A stretch of DNA of 64,000 nucleotides from Plotosus lineatus (taxonomy: Eukaryota > Chordata > Actinopteri > Siluriformes > Plotosidae): assembly GCA_024760905.1 (NCBI GenBank), contig CM045729.1, positions 10,703,580 through 10,767,579 on the forward strand. The letters run 5' to 3'. This document shows, one piece after another, positions 11,723 through 23,379 of this stretch; the stretch's first letter is position 1; each line of letters starts with the position of its first letter. Made by a program: the position numbers and the translations under genes. The notes under the pieces are model-generated. The model had not been told where the DNA came from, searched no databases, and saw only the letters and a program-made list of their open reading frames with translations.

Positions 11723-12023
11723 ATGGGTGGCATTTAAGAGCGATGCCCACCAGACTATCACTTTTCCTAAAGGCTTGTTTTAAAAGTGTGTGTGTTTCAA
11801 ATACATCAGATCGAAATCATTTTTACTCAAAAACATTCCTGCTAAGTGGGAACAGCTCACAGGAAGCTGCAAAAACAAATCAAGGAAGCTGTGCACTTGT
11901 CAATGTGAAAATTACTTCAGTCAGCAGTTGCTCTCTCTCCTGGTTCACCTCTTCAGACCAGGCGCTCATGTCGTTATCTGTTCTCTGAGTCACAGTGCGT
12001 GCTGTCATACTGCTGGAGGAGCT

Positions 12024-14333
12024 TCAGGAAACATCCTGGCGAAGTCTGCGTGGTTGGAGAACAGAAAACGTTTTCATTGAAGAATGTGCGAATTTTTCAA
12101 CATTCAATAAGCAAGCATTCGGGGCGTGCCTTAACAGATGTATGTTGTATGCTGCCATCTAGCGGTCAATTCTTTTTTTGGATCAGGAACATTAAAATAC
12201 CTTTTTTTCAGCAATTCTGGGCAGGACTGGAATGCACACTCCACTCTGGAATTGCTGAAATCCTGCTCTGCACTGTCCACCTTGTGCAGTGATGAAGCTT
12301 CACCATTATCCTGTAACAAAAACAAAAGAGAACTGCGTTGTACCACAACACTGTGATGATATTATAAAAGTGTCTGGTGTTTACATGGGACTCATTGACG
12401 AACTGTGCCAGGATGAACTTGTGCCTCTCGCTGTGAGATGGAGCAGCCACAACATCCAGTCGAGTTCCATGCACAGGATCGGACTTCTGTTCTGCTGTGC
12501 ATTTTAGGTGCCTGGCAAATCCCATGTTCCCTGGCAGCTGGAATCGTTTACCCTGAGGACCAAACAGACCCATGGTCTCATCACCACACCGTCCTCTGAC
12601 CTGAATGACAGTGCAGTAAAAAAACTGATCTTTAGATGTGCCTAGTTTTATTTTAATTTAATTTTTTATGGGCTAGTTTCTTCATTAGTTTCACATTTTT
12701 AGACTGTTTAATGTCTGTATACGGTTACTTTTGCCATTACATTACCTTAGATTCACACCATATTCTTATAATTTCACATACTCAAGATGGTAAAATATCA
12801 GCCTTTACAATTTGATGAATGAAAACGATTAAATGGATGTGAACTGACTGCTACTTCAAAAATGAAAGGAAAAACCACCTGATAATAAAAATATAGAATT
12901 GTTCACATATAACAGGAGAGTTTGGAAGGTTTGCCGATCATTTCATTTTAACATTCAACTCATTGCTTCATGCTGGTCTCTTATGGCTTGATTTCATCTG
13001 ATTGTTTGTAAATGACAACACAAAACCAAAATTTGGTTTCACAACATTCAGCAGTTTGAAATGTGTTTTATAATTCCTGATGGGAATTCAAAACCAGATG
13101 TTGAAATGTTACCATCCTGCATGATGCTGAATGAAGAACTCTTCTGGTCACTTACCCATATCTGGTGGTATGATGTTAACATGCATTTCATCTGAGAAAC
13201 ATCTCGCTCCTGATATGCGTTGCAGAAGAACATGAAGCCCTGGCAGGCATGTAACCACCCCAGCTCTGCTACAGAGTACCTGGAGAGAAAAAATATTGTA
13301 AATATGCTGATGAATGTGTTACATAGCTCTCACAACTCTAGTAAATAAAGCCAGAGAGGAGTAGAAGTCTTCATTTCTATTTCCAGAACTTAATAAGTGA
13401 CTATCATGTAACTCTCTAGGTGGGGCCGGTGGTGTAGTGGTTTGGGTGCTGTGCTTATGATCGGGAGGTTGTGAGTTCGAATCCCACTGGGACCCTCACT
13501 GTGCGAAGACCCCTGGGCAAGGTCTCAACCACAAGTGTGTCTCTGTTCGCCCAGCAGTATAAATGGGTACCAGTAAAATATACTGGGAAGGGAACCTGCG
13601 ATGGCCTAGTGTCCCATCCAGGGGGAGTTGAACTCCTGGTCGCTTCACGCTACGGAAACCGGGGATAAGTACCGGCCTGATGAGCCACGAGGCTAAGCCA
13701 CTAGGCTCGGGTGTAAAAACCCAACAGACATACCTGTATTTTCCAGTATTACACGATATCTATTGATTTAAATAAGCTCTTTTTCAATGGTACTTTGTGT
13801 GTAATTGTAAGGACCCCATTGAAAATCGGTTTTACCAATCTTTGTGGGCTAGCCTTGATTTCAACTATACTTATCCAGGGTATTTTTAATTACGTTTTTA
13901 TTTTATCATTTTATTGTGTTTGATATTCTACAGTTGCATAACTAGTTGTTCCCAAATGTTTATTTCATATATTACATATACTTGTTCTCATCTAGTCTTG
14001 TTATTTCATTTTATATACTTTATATTTTATTTTGGTTTTCTATACTTGAATACCTCATTTTACACCAGAAATGCAAACAATTTATCCATTTAGTTTATTT
14101 ATTCGTAATATATTGGTGGAAGCTTTATACAAGTAATTTTTGCTTTTTATGCCATGTAAGAAATCCATAAGTCTACACTATAGTATGGGATGAATTATTA
14201 TTGACTGATATATTGCACTATATGTATGAATATTATTTGCGAATGTTGAAATCAATAAAATCAACCAATCAATCAAATGTTATGAATTAAACTTACTCCC
14301 AAAGTTCAAAAACCACATAACCGTACATGTAAA
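12024..14333 (-). CDS. 3' exons of an unidentified host gene
   Basis: Five consecutive minus-strand exons fit by splice signals and reading phase: about 14333-14297 (donor gtaagt), 13279-13156 (acceptor after a TTTTTTCTCTCCAG tract, donor gtaag), 12552-12385, 12310-12201 (acceptor after TTTTTGTTACAG) and a terminal exon from 12045 with a stop at 12026-12024. The deduced product includes [41 protein letters not shown] and [15 protein letters not shown] recognise no domain, and there is no obvious membrane segment or signal peptide in the visible part. Phases agree across every junction, which chance frames would not do. The 5' exons are missing: an L2-type LINE begins immediately upstream at about 14,340. 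The gene may continue beyond that insertion or be truncated by it. Confidence 0.5.
13424..13725 (+). mobile_element. tRNA-derived SINE, second family
   Basis: The head has A-box-like TGGTGTAGTGG (about 13430) and B-box GAGTTCGAATCCC (about 13474). The body (GGGCAAGGTCTCAACC and a GAGCCACGAGGCTAAGCC end) differs from the L2/RTE-tailed SINE. It lies in the intron between the first two visible exons of the unidentified minus-strand gene. Confidence 0.75.
13730..14290. other. AT-rich intronic sequence
   Basis: No exon-like or repeat signal was recognised beyond simple AT richness. It lies between the exon at 14297 and the SINE at 13424. Confidence 0.4.
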
Positions 14334-14339
14334 CTGAAA

Positions 14340-16255
14340 CTGACATGAACTTCTGCGTGGACAGCACTGTGCCAACACGGAGGGTACGGAGCTTCTCCAA
14401 CAACCACCCGTGGCTCACCCCTGAGCTTAAAGTCCTCCTGAACGAGAAGAAGAGGGCTTTCATCTTGGGGGATAGAGAGGAGCAGAAGAAGGTCCAACCT
14501 GAGCTCCAGTGGAGGGTCAGGAGGGCCAAGAAGGATTATGGGAAGAAGCTGGAGGAGAAGCTGGCTCAGAACAATGTGCGGGACGTCTGGAGAGGACGAA
14601 AGACTATGTCTGGATTTGGGCAGAGTGTCAGAGATGGGGACCAGCACTGGACGGATGACCTGTTACTTTAACAGATTTGATTCTCCCCCCTCCCCCTCTA
14701 CCCCCTCTACCCCCCTCCCTGTTCCCCACTCTTCACATGTCTCCAGACCAGCGGACACCTCCCCCCTCCCCAGGCCAAGTTCACTTGACTGCAGCAGCCC
14801 CAGGGACACATACCCCTCCCTCTGCTGCGCACCCCAGCCCCCCCCCCATCTCTCTCACGTCGGACTCGGTGAGAAGACAGTTGAGGAGACGAAATCAGAG
14901 GAAATCTGCAGAACCAGATGGCATCAGTCCCAGGCTGCTGAGGACCTGTGCGGACCAGCTCTGTGAGGTCCTATGCCAACTCTACAACCTGAGGCTCAGC
15001 CTGGAGAAGGTTCCTGTCCTGTGGAAGACCTCCTGTGTGGTCCCGGTTCCTAAAACAGCTCAAACCAAGGAAGCGGCCCACTACAGACCAGTCGCCCTGA
15101 CCTCCCACCTCATGAAGACCATGGAGAGGCTCCTCCTTGACCACCTCCACTCTGTGGTGAGCCCCATCCTAGACCCGCTGCAGTTCGCCTACAGGCCCAA
15201 CATCGGGGTAGAAGACGCCATCATCCACCTTCTGCAGCGGGCGCTGACCCACCTGGAGATCGCCGGTAGCACTGTGAGGGTCATGTTCTTTGACTTCTTC
15301 GGTGCCTTCAACACCATCAGGCTGGTGCTTCTGCGGGGGAAACTGGAGGACGTGGGAGTGGACGGACATCTTGCTGCCTGGATCATCAACTACCTCACTG
15401 ACCGTCCACAGTATGTGTGGCTGTGAGTCAAAGGTGGTAGTCTGCAGCATGGGGCACCCCAAGGCACCATCCTCTCACCTTTCCTCTTCACCATCTACAC
15501 CTCAGACTTCACCTCTAACACGGACAGCTGCCACCTCCAGAAGTTCTCTGACGACTCCGCCATCATGGGTCGTGTGTCAGAGAGGAACGAGCCGGAGTAC
15601 CGGTCGGTCATCGTCGACTTTGTGGACTGGTGTGAGCGCAACCACCTGTGCTTGAACACGAGGAAGATGAAGGAGATGGTGGTCGACTTCAGGAGAAGCA
15701 CACCAACACACTCACTGGTGAACATCCAGGAACAGGACATTGAGACAGTGGACAGGTTCAAGTACCTGGGGGTTCACCTCAACAATAAACTGGACTGGCC
15801 CCACAACACTAATGCCCTGTACAAGAAGGTCCAGAGTCGCCTCCACCTTCTGAGGAGGATGCAGACCACTGCTCAGGATATTTTATGACTCTGTGGTAGC
15901 GTCTGCAATCCTCTACGCTGCTGTCTGCTGGGCCCCGGGGAGCACAGAGTGGGACAGAAAACAACCGAACAAGCTGGTCAGGAGGGCCAGCTCTGTCCTG
16001 GGCTGCCCACTGGACTCTTTGGAGGAGGTGGGTGAGAGGAGGATGGTAGCCAAGCTCACATCCATCATGGACAACAGCTCTCACCCACTGCACCAGACTG
16101 TAGAGAAGCTGAGCAGCTCCTTCAGTGGACGACTGAGACATCCTCAGTGCAGGAAAAAGCACTACCGCAGGTCTTTCTTCCCCACCACTGTCAGACCGTA
16201 CAACACGACTCTGTAACTGTCTGTGCAGAAACCGAATACGTGCAATAAAAAACCC
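14340..16255 (+). mobile_element. L2/CR1-group LINE, 5'-truncated, inactive
   Basis: Coding relics run NFCVDSTVPTRRVRS (about 14350), a proline-rich spacer, then RT: EPDGISPRLLRTCADQL, HYRPVALTSHLMKTMER, PLQFAYRPNIGVEDAI, motif A FFDFFGAFNTI, GAPQGTILSPFLF and motif C FSDD (about 15,547). After the RT come FKYLGVHLNNKLDW and ASSVLGCPLDS. Breaks: an in-frame TGA at 15424-15426, a one-base shift near 15,880, and a shift between 14,671 and 14,677. The endonuclease is absent. A CAATAAA near 16,243 marks the 3' end. Confidence 0.85.
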
Positions 16256-16464
16256 TTGCACTTTAATCAACCACATCTACCCCACTGTGACTGTGAACCA
16301 TATCAATCAAAATACCCTGCATTCAAGATACATGTACATTAGCCAGTCTACAAAGTTTTTTATTGTATATTATTGTTCTGTTCTAATTATGACTCAAGGA
16401 TGTTCCACATTTCTGAGCAATTTTGCACCCCCTACTGGTACTTCAAGAACCTGTCTGTCTGTCT

Positions 16465-16812
16465 TACTTTTTGCCTTTTTCCCTTTTACTCGGGAGTCAC
16501 CACAGCGAATTATCTGATTCGCATGTTTGATTTGGCAGAGGTTTTTACGTTGGATGCCCTTCCTGTCACAACCATTTTTAGCAAGGGACAGAAACACACT
16601 GACGACTTTACAGCCTACTTTTTACGAAAGTCAGCAATGTTTTTTTTACATGCCTCTCACCATAGACAGTAAGAGACATAGCCCGCCTTTGATAACCCAG
16701 TTAGCTGCACTGGGGGAGACAGTGACAACCTTGTGGAGAGTGGGACTCGAACCCCCAACCTTTGGATCAGCGATCCAGCACCCTATACCACTTGTCCACC
16801 ACTGCCCCAGGT
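16465..16812 (-). mobile_element. Nearly full-length SINE: tRNA head, RTE tail
   Basis: Read from 16,812 leftward: GGGGCAGTGGTGGACAAGTG head with A box, B box GGGTTCGAGTCC (about 16,750), the shared middle block (ACTGGGTTATCAAAGGC), an RTE 5'-region piece (AGGAAGGGCATCCAACGT) and the RTE 3'-end piece (TCGCTGTGGTGACTCCCG). Its head and middle match the L2-tailed SINE at 893, but the tail does not. Confidence 0.85.
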
Positions 16813-16814
16813 GC

Positions 16815-17014
16815 AGACTGCTGCATATAATCCAATAAAGTTAGAGTTTCAAGGTATTGGCCCCGCCCACACACCGGAGTACAGAAAGGATTGGCTCTCC
16901 GCTGCGCGCCTCAGCAAGAAGTGGCATTGAAAATAGATGTATAGATTGAAATGAGTGAGATTTATGTTTTTTTTTATTTTATTTCTTTTTTTCTGTATTT
17001 TTATTTAGAAAATA
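16815..17014. other. Interval flanking the RTE insertion
   Basis: Contains T-rich sequence and no exon. It ends at the RTE target-site duplication. Confidence 0.4.
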
Positions 17015-17034
17015 GCGAAATTATGTATTAGTTA

Positions 17035-20000
17035 ATGCAGCCATGAGGTGGGGGGGCACTAACCAGTGTCTCTCCCCCTCATGCCGGTCCCAAGCCCGGA
17101 GAAATGCAGAGGGTTGTGTCAGGAAGGGCATCCGACGTAAAACCAATGCCAATTACTTAAAATGCAAATCAAAAGTATTACCTCCATACCGGATCGGTCG
17201 AGGCCCGGGTTAACAACGACCGCCATCAGTGCTGTCAATCAACAGGGTGCTGATGGAAATTGGACTACTGGTCGAAGACGTCGAAGAAGGAGAGGTGGGA
17301 GGCGTGTCCGTAGGCAGAGAGAGAAGAGGAAAGGCATGAGTCTAGGACTGAGAGTGGGGATTTTGAATGTTGGAACTATGCACAGAAAAGGTAGAGAGCT
17401 GGTTGACATGATGCAGAGGAGGAAGGTGGACATACTGTGTGTTCAGGAGACCAGGTGGAAAGGTAGCAAAGCTAAAAGCTTAGGAGCAGGGTTTAAGCTA
17501 TTTTATCACGGTGTGGATGGGAAGAGAAATGGAGTCGGAGTCATCTTGAAGGAGGAGTTTGTCAGGAATGTTCTAAAAGTGAAAAGAGTGTCAGACAGAG
17601 TGATGAGTCTCAAGTTAGAAATTGAAGGTGTAATGCTCAATGTTGTTAGTGCTTATGCCCCACAGGCAGGATGTGAGCTAGAAGAGAAGGAGAGATTCTG
17701 GAGTGATTTAGATGAAGTGATGCAGAGTACCACCAGAGGTGAAAGAGTGGTCATTGGTTCAATGGACATGTTGGTGCAGGCAACAGAGGGGACGAGGAAG
17801 TGATGGGCAGGTTTGGTATCCAGGACAGGAACGCAGAAGGACACATGTTGATCGATTTTGCAAAAAGGATGGAAATGGCTGTGGTGAATACTTTCTTCCA
17901 GAAGAAACAGGAGCATAGGGTGACTTATAAAAGCGGAGGTAGGAGCACACAGGTAGACTACATCTTGTGTAGGCGATGTAATTTGAAGGAAGTCAGTGAC
18001 TGCAAAGTCATCATGGGTGAGAGTGTTGCCAAACAGCATAGGATGGTGGTGTGCAGGATGACTCTGATGGTGAGAAAGGTGAAAAAGGCAAAGGCAGAGC
18101 AGAAGACAAGGTGGTGGAAGCTGAAAAAGGAAGAGTGTCGTGTTGTCTTCAAGGAGGAGTTGAAACAGGCTTTGGGTGGCCAGGAAGTGCTTCCAAATGA
18201 CTGGACAACCACAGCAAATGTGATCAGGGACACAGGTAGGAGAGTACTTGGTGTGTCCTCTGGAAGGAAAGTAGATAAGGAGACTTGGTGGTGGAATGAG
18301 GAAGTGCAGGAGTGTGTACAAAGGAAGAGGTTAGCCAAGAAGAAGTGGGACATTGAGAGGACCGAAGAGAGTAAACAGGAGTACAGGGAGACACAGCGTA
18401 AGGCGAAAGTAGTAGTGGCTAAGGCCAAACAGAGGGCATATGATGACTTGTATGATAGGTTGGATAGTAAAGAGGGAGAAAATGATCTATACAGGTTGGC
18501 ACAGCAGAGAAATAGAGATGGAAAGGACATGCAGCAAGTTAGATTGATAAAGGACAGAGAGGGAACTCTATTGACTGATGACAGAAGTGTGCTGGGAAGA
18601 TGGAAAGAGTACTTTGAAGAGCTGATGAATGAGGAAAATGAGAGAGAAAAAAAAGAGTAGAAGAGGTAACCATTGAGGGGCAGGATGTAGCAAAGATCAG
18701 TAAGGGTGAAGTGAGAAGGGCATTGAAGAGGATGAAGAATGGAAAGGCAGTTGGTCCTGATGATATACCTGTGGAGGTATGGAAGTGTCTAGGAGAGGTA
18801 GCAGTAGATTTTCTGACAAGAACATTCAACACGGTACTAGAGAGTGAGCAGATGCCGGAGGAGTGGAGGAGAAGTGTGCTGGTGCCCATTTTTAAGAACA
18901 AGGGAGACGTGCAGAGTTGCAGCAACTACAGAGGGATAAAGTTGATGAGCCATACGATGAAGTTATGGGAAAGAATAGTGGAAGCTAGACTAAGGGCAGA
19001 GGTCAGCATTCGTGAACAACAGTTTGGTTTCATGCCAAGAAAGAGCACCACAGATGCAATGTTTGCCTTGAGGATGTTAATAGAGAAGTACAGAGAAGGT
19101 CAGAGGGAGCTACATTGTGCCTTTGTGGATCTGGAAAAAGCATATGACAGGGTGCCAAGAGAAGAACTGTGGTATTGCATGAGGAAGTCTGGAGTGGCAG
19201 AGAAGTATGTTAGAGTGGTGCAGGACATGTATGAGAGATGTAAGACAGTGGTGAGGTGTGCTGTCAGTGTGACCGGCAATTCAAGGTGGAGGTGGGACTG
19301 CATCAAGGGTCAGCTCTGAGCCCCTTCTTGTTTGCTATGGTGATGGACAGGCTGACAGACGAGGTGAGACAAGAATCTCCATGGACTATGATGTTTGCAG
19401 ATGACATCGTGATCTGTAGTGAGAGCAGAGAACAAGTGCAGGAAAATCTGGAGAGGTGGAGGTATGCCCTGGAAAGGAGAGGAATGAAGGTTAGCCTCAG
19501 AAAATCAGAATACATGTGTGTGAATGAGAAGGACCCAGGAGGAACGGTGATGTTACAGGGAGCAGAGATAACGAAGGTGGAGGATTTTAAGTACTTAGGC
19601 TCAACAATCCAGAGCAATGGAGAGTGTGGAAAAGAGGTGAAGAAGCGTGTGCAGGCAGGCTGGAATGGTTGGAGAAAAGTATCCGGTGTGATATGCGATA
19701 GGAGAGTGTCAGCAAGAATGAAGGGAAAAGTGTACAAGATGGTGGTGAGGCCAGCGATGTTGTATGGCCTAGAAACAGTGGCGCTGAGGAAAAGGCAGGA
19801 GGCAGAGCTGGAGGTAGTGGAGATGAAAATGTTGAGGTTCTCCCTGGGAGTAACGAGGATGGATAGGATCAGAAATGAGTATATCAGAGGGACAGCCCAC
19901 GTAAGATGTTTTGGAGACAAAGTCAGAGAGGCTAGATTGAGATGGTTTGGACATGTACAGAGGAGGGATAGTGAGTATATTGGCAGTAGGATGCTGAGGT

Positions 20001-20188
20001 TGGAACTACCAGGCAAAAGGCCTCGAGGAAGACCGAAGAAGAGATTTATGGATGTGGTGAAGGAAGACATGAAGGTTGTTGGAGTCAGAAAAGAAGATGC
20101 GGAGGACAGGGTGAGGTGGAGGCGGATGATTTGCTGTGGCGACCCCTGAAGGGAGCAGCCGAAAGTAAAAGAAGAAGAAGAAGAAGAA
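17035..20188 (+). mobile_element. Complete RTE-clade LINE with 20-bp TSD
   Basis: An identical 20-bp sequence flanks the element (17015-17034 and 20189-20208). A 5' UTR of about 125 bp precedes the coding region. The APE endonuclease (GILNVGTMHRKG, VQETRW, NVVSAYAPQAG) and RT follow, and the 3' end is GCTGTGGCGACCCCTGA, GCCGAAAG and (GAA)n. Three frame breaks separate the coding region: a 7-bp loss near 17,757 that removes the conserved Asp-Phe-Asn endonuclease segment, two extra A's in an A run near 18,650, and one lost base near 19,273. It is a complete insertion but not autonomous. Confidence 0.92.
17162..20149 (+). pseudogene. RTE endonuclease-reverse transcriptase, three frame breaks
   Basis: Four open segments in order: 17162-17803 (basic N-terminus, endonuclease), 17800-18660 (endonuclease end and basic linker), 18711-19319 (RT: NGKAVGPDDIPVEVWK, NYRGIKLMSHTMK, motif A FVDLEKAYDRV) and 19256-20149 (QGSALSPFLFAMVMD, motif C FADDIVIC, C-terminal RPRGRPKKRF). 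The intact family protein is about 1,000 residues. Comparison with the copy at 28.2-30.6 kb locates each lesion. Confidence 0.85.
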
Positions 20189-20334
20189 GCGAAATTATGT
20201 ATTAGTTATTGTGTTTAGAATAGCCACCTGATTTATCTGAGAGCCAGATGCAGTCATCAAAAAGCCACATCTGGCTCGTGAATCATAGGTTCCCAACCGC
20301 TGATGTAAAAAAAAAAACATTGTTTACTTTCACC

Positions 20335-20515
20335 AAGAGTAGCTGCATAGCCGTCAGCGCATTACTGCCCTGCGAAGGTCTGGCGAGCTGTCCAGGGTGT
20401 CCCCTGCCCTTGCCAATAGTTGGCTAGAATGGGCACCAGTCTCCGCGTGACTCTAATTAGGTGTCAGGTCAGTGTCAGGCTGAAGCGGGTCAGAAAATGA
20501 TAACAAATGAGTGAA
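20335..20515 (+). mobile_element. SINE fragment with L2-type tail
   Basis: Starts in the shared middle block (TGCATAGCCGTCAGCG) and runs into CCTGCGAAGGTCTGGCGAGC and the GTGACTCTAATTAGG tail. The tRNA head is missing. Confidence 0.7.
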
Positions 20516-20844
20516 TATATATGGAGTGAACATATATATGCAGACACGTCTTTCTGTCTGTCTCATTCACTCTGTCTGGAATGATTTCTTTAATACCATT
20601 CATGATTTCAATGCTTGATCGATCAATAAGGATTTCTGAAAATAGACATGTTTAACTTGTAATTTCACATGTAGGCCCCTGTCAATGTATTCTGTCTGGA
20701 ATAATACATGTTGTGCATGATCTGCCACATTTCAAGTACAAGTGGTGTAATTTTTCTGTGAGTTTTTATACTCGAGGAAATCTGTGCTCTCTGATCCCGC
20801 TGTTCATGGTGTATGGTTCAATATGGTTCAGTGTTGTTTCCAAG

Positions 20845-21055
20845 ACGTTCATTCATCATTCATTTCCTGAACCACTTAATCAGGGTCAAGGGGAGGATGG
20901 TGCCCATCTCAGCTGACTCTGGTCAAGGGCAGAGTGCACCCTGCAAGGTTCGTCAGGCCATCACAGGGCAGAAAGACACGGATAGCGATGCAGCTACTCT
21001 GGATGAAAGTCAGCAATGGTTCTTTTTCTATGTCTCTCACCAGAGACAAACTAAA
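20845..21055 (-). mobile_element. SINE fragment with L2-type tail
   Basis: On the minus strand the middle block precedes a tail ending in an ATGAATGA repeat (20,845-20,870). The head is lost. Confidence 0.7.
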
Positions 21056-21164
21056 TCAGGTGCTTGTATCTGGTCTCCAGAAACTGAGCCTTCCTTCTAA
21101 GGATTAAAGAGGATTTTTACCCAAGCTCCTATCCTTACCTTAACTGATTCTTCTCTTCTGTTAC

Positions 21165-22700
21165 TTGTTGAGATGTGTCTGATTTGGCAGTCGGTGGAGT
21201 TCTCTCCGTGTCTGTCAGACGGCAAACTTCACCTGTGTTTATTCTTCTCTGCTCATTTCTCTCCAGCTGGAATGAAATATGATAAGGGAGATCTGGATAT
21301 CAGCTGTCCCGGAGAAGTGGCTTCATTAGATCGAGGGTGTTCAACATTATTTTGTGGTGTGGAGGAACCACAACAACCTGGAGTATGTACAGAAGGCCAA
21401 GTATCTGAATCTCAGACAGACAAGGTATTCTCTGTTTTTCAATTGTTTTGACTTCGTATTACGAACCAGAAGCCAGATACCTTGTCTTGACTGTTTCAGA
21501 AGGAGGAAAGTGGAAGTGCTCCAGAATCCATCCGACCAGGCCCTAGGATTGTGGTTCCTGTATGCTGTGGAATCGAGATGGTGCCCAACAGAAGAAGCTG
21601 GATCCTGGTAATTGGCTTCCAAATAAACTCTTTGTTCCCACTTCTGCGCACTCCAAACTTTTCGAATGGGGACGTTCTTTATGTCTGATGAACTGTCCAG
21701 GTCCAGGCAGATCATTGAAAATCATTAAAAGATTCTAGTGGAAAGAAATGAATGCTGATGTGAAGTCTTTTCTCACTACTTGGGCACAGAAAAAATCCCC
21801 CATCACCCTCAGAGTCTCCTCCACCCCCGATGTCGACCCAAGCGACTTTGGTTACACATTTCTTTGCTTTCATTACAGGCTTGCACCCTCAAGAAAACAG
21901 TAATTTGGTGATTATGGACCGGTTTTCTAAAGGCTGCTCTTTTATTCCCTTGCCCAAACTTCCCTCTGCAAATGAAACTGCTGCAAAGCCGTCAGCGTGT
22001 TTCTGTCCCTTGCTAAAGGGTTGTGTCAGGAATGGCATCCAACGTAAAAACCTATGCCGAATCAAACATGCAAATTATTTGCTGTGGCGATCCCTGATAA
22101 AGGGAAAAAGCCGAAAGGAAATCTCTCTCTGCCTTTCACTGGATTTCGTCACAGCTCAAGTTCCACAATTGACTTTGAGTTCTTTGGGTCCTTCTGTAAG
22201 CTAATTGGTGTCAGTCTCACCTCTGGCTTTCATCCAGAATGTAATGGGTAAAATTAAAGAATTAAAACTGGGAGACAGCCTCCATCAAACCCTCATCATG
22301 GAGCAGGTATGTGGTCTGGACAGAGTATGTGCATAAAACCATGTTTTGCTTTTCTCCAGGCCTCTCCCCTTTCAAGTGTCAGTTCGGGTTTCAACACCCG
22401 TTTATCATGGAGCACGGAATGGATGTTGGAGTCCTTGGGGCTCATGACTGTCTGATGGTGCAGGCATGTCTGGCGCCCTTCAGAGAGCTTTGCGTCTATG
22501 CTAATGCCAGGCTGACCATCGACACAGAGCTGCACTGCTACTCTGTAAATTGACTCTGCAGTTTGTAGGGCCTTTCAATGTCCTGAGAAGAGTTAATCTC
22601 ATCTCTTACTGCCTTCGACCTCAAACTACGTGCATTATTCCCACTTTTTTCTTGTTTCCCATCTGCGCCGTTACTACGAGCCCACTGGCATCAGCAACTA
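21165..22700 (+). mobile_element. Old Ty3/gypsy relic: RNase H, integrase, chromodomain-like end
   Basis: Scattered frames keep the Ty3/gypsy order. RNase H traces (DGKLHLCLFFS, then HNNLEYVQKAKYLNLRQTR at about 21,365) are followed by integrase core traces ([20 protein letters not shown] at about 21,914, then [19 protein letters not shown] at about 22,190) and a C-terminal stretch resembling the segment before and within chromodomains (GPFNVLRRVN, about 22,570). No LTRs were found and there are many stops. It is clearly a different and much older family than the element at 46-54 kb. Confidence 0.65.
21983..22130 (+). mobile_element. SINE fragment (RTE tail) inside the gypsy integrase relic
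   Basis: Starts CTGCAAAGCCGTCAGCG, contains the RTE-derived module (GGCATCCAACGTAAAA) and ends GCTGTGGCGATCCCTGA, GCCGAAAGG. It separates two pieces of integrase homology, so it inserted after the gypsy element. Confidence 0.75.
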
Positions 22701-22954
22701 TGCCCTTTCTTTTGTAGATCTTTGGTACATCTTTCTCTGTGTTACCATCAGAAAATGTTTTCTCATTTTAATTTCAGTGTAAAAAGAGTGTGGTGACATA
22801 CAATGCAATCACTGGGGGTGCGACTTTACTTTAATTCACTGGGGGTGCACAATTTAAATAAAGAGGGGAAAAATACCAGAGCAAAATGACATGCAATTTA
22901 ATAACATCCTGCTCTATTTTTATATTAAAACTCATTAAAATACATTACTGATCA

Positions 22955-23140
22955 CAAGGCAGTGGTAGCTGGTGGTAATTTGATGGATCACTGATCCCAA
23001 GGTTGGGGGTTCAAGCCCCACTCGCTACGGGTTGTCACTGTCCCCCCCTTTTCCCAGTGCAGATAACTGGGTTATCAAAGGCCGGCCATGTCTCACTGTC
23101 TATGGTGAGAGGTTCATGTAAAAGAACCATTGCTGACTTT
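22955..23140 (+). mobile_element. SINE head and middle fragment
   Basis: A GGTTGGGGGTTCAAGCCCC B-box region (about 23,003) is followed by the CTGGGTTATCAAAGGCCGG middle block. The tail is missing; downstream sequence from about 23,062 is shared with 55,097 onward. Confidence 0.65.
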
Positions 23141-23379
23141 TATCATTTTAATCCACATATTACACAGGCATCATCTATTGGTCTTTTTTCTTTCGTCAAC
23201 ACCCAGTGTGTCCTCAGATTCCTGTTTTTGGTGAATAGCACTACAGTAAGAGTACCTGATGTGAAATTAGTACAACCTCTTGAGATACTTTTGTGCTCAC
23301 CATGCTGGTCAACAGTGATTATTGGAGAACTTTCAGTCTGCATATTTTATAAGTCAGTTTAATCTAATTCGGGTTGCGG

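Noticed and set aside
19303..20070. Long minus-strand frames opposite RTE and Rex3 coding regions
   Set aside because: Antisense shadows of RT frames; no homology of their own. The frames at 17,653-18,321 and 28,770-29,546 are the same kind.
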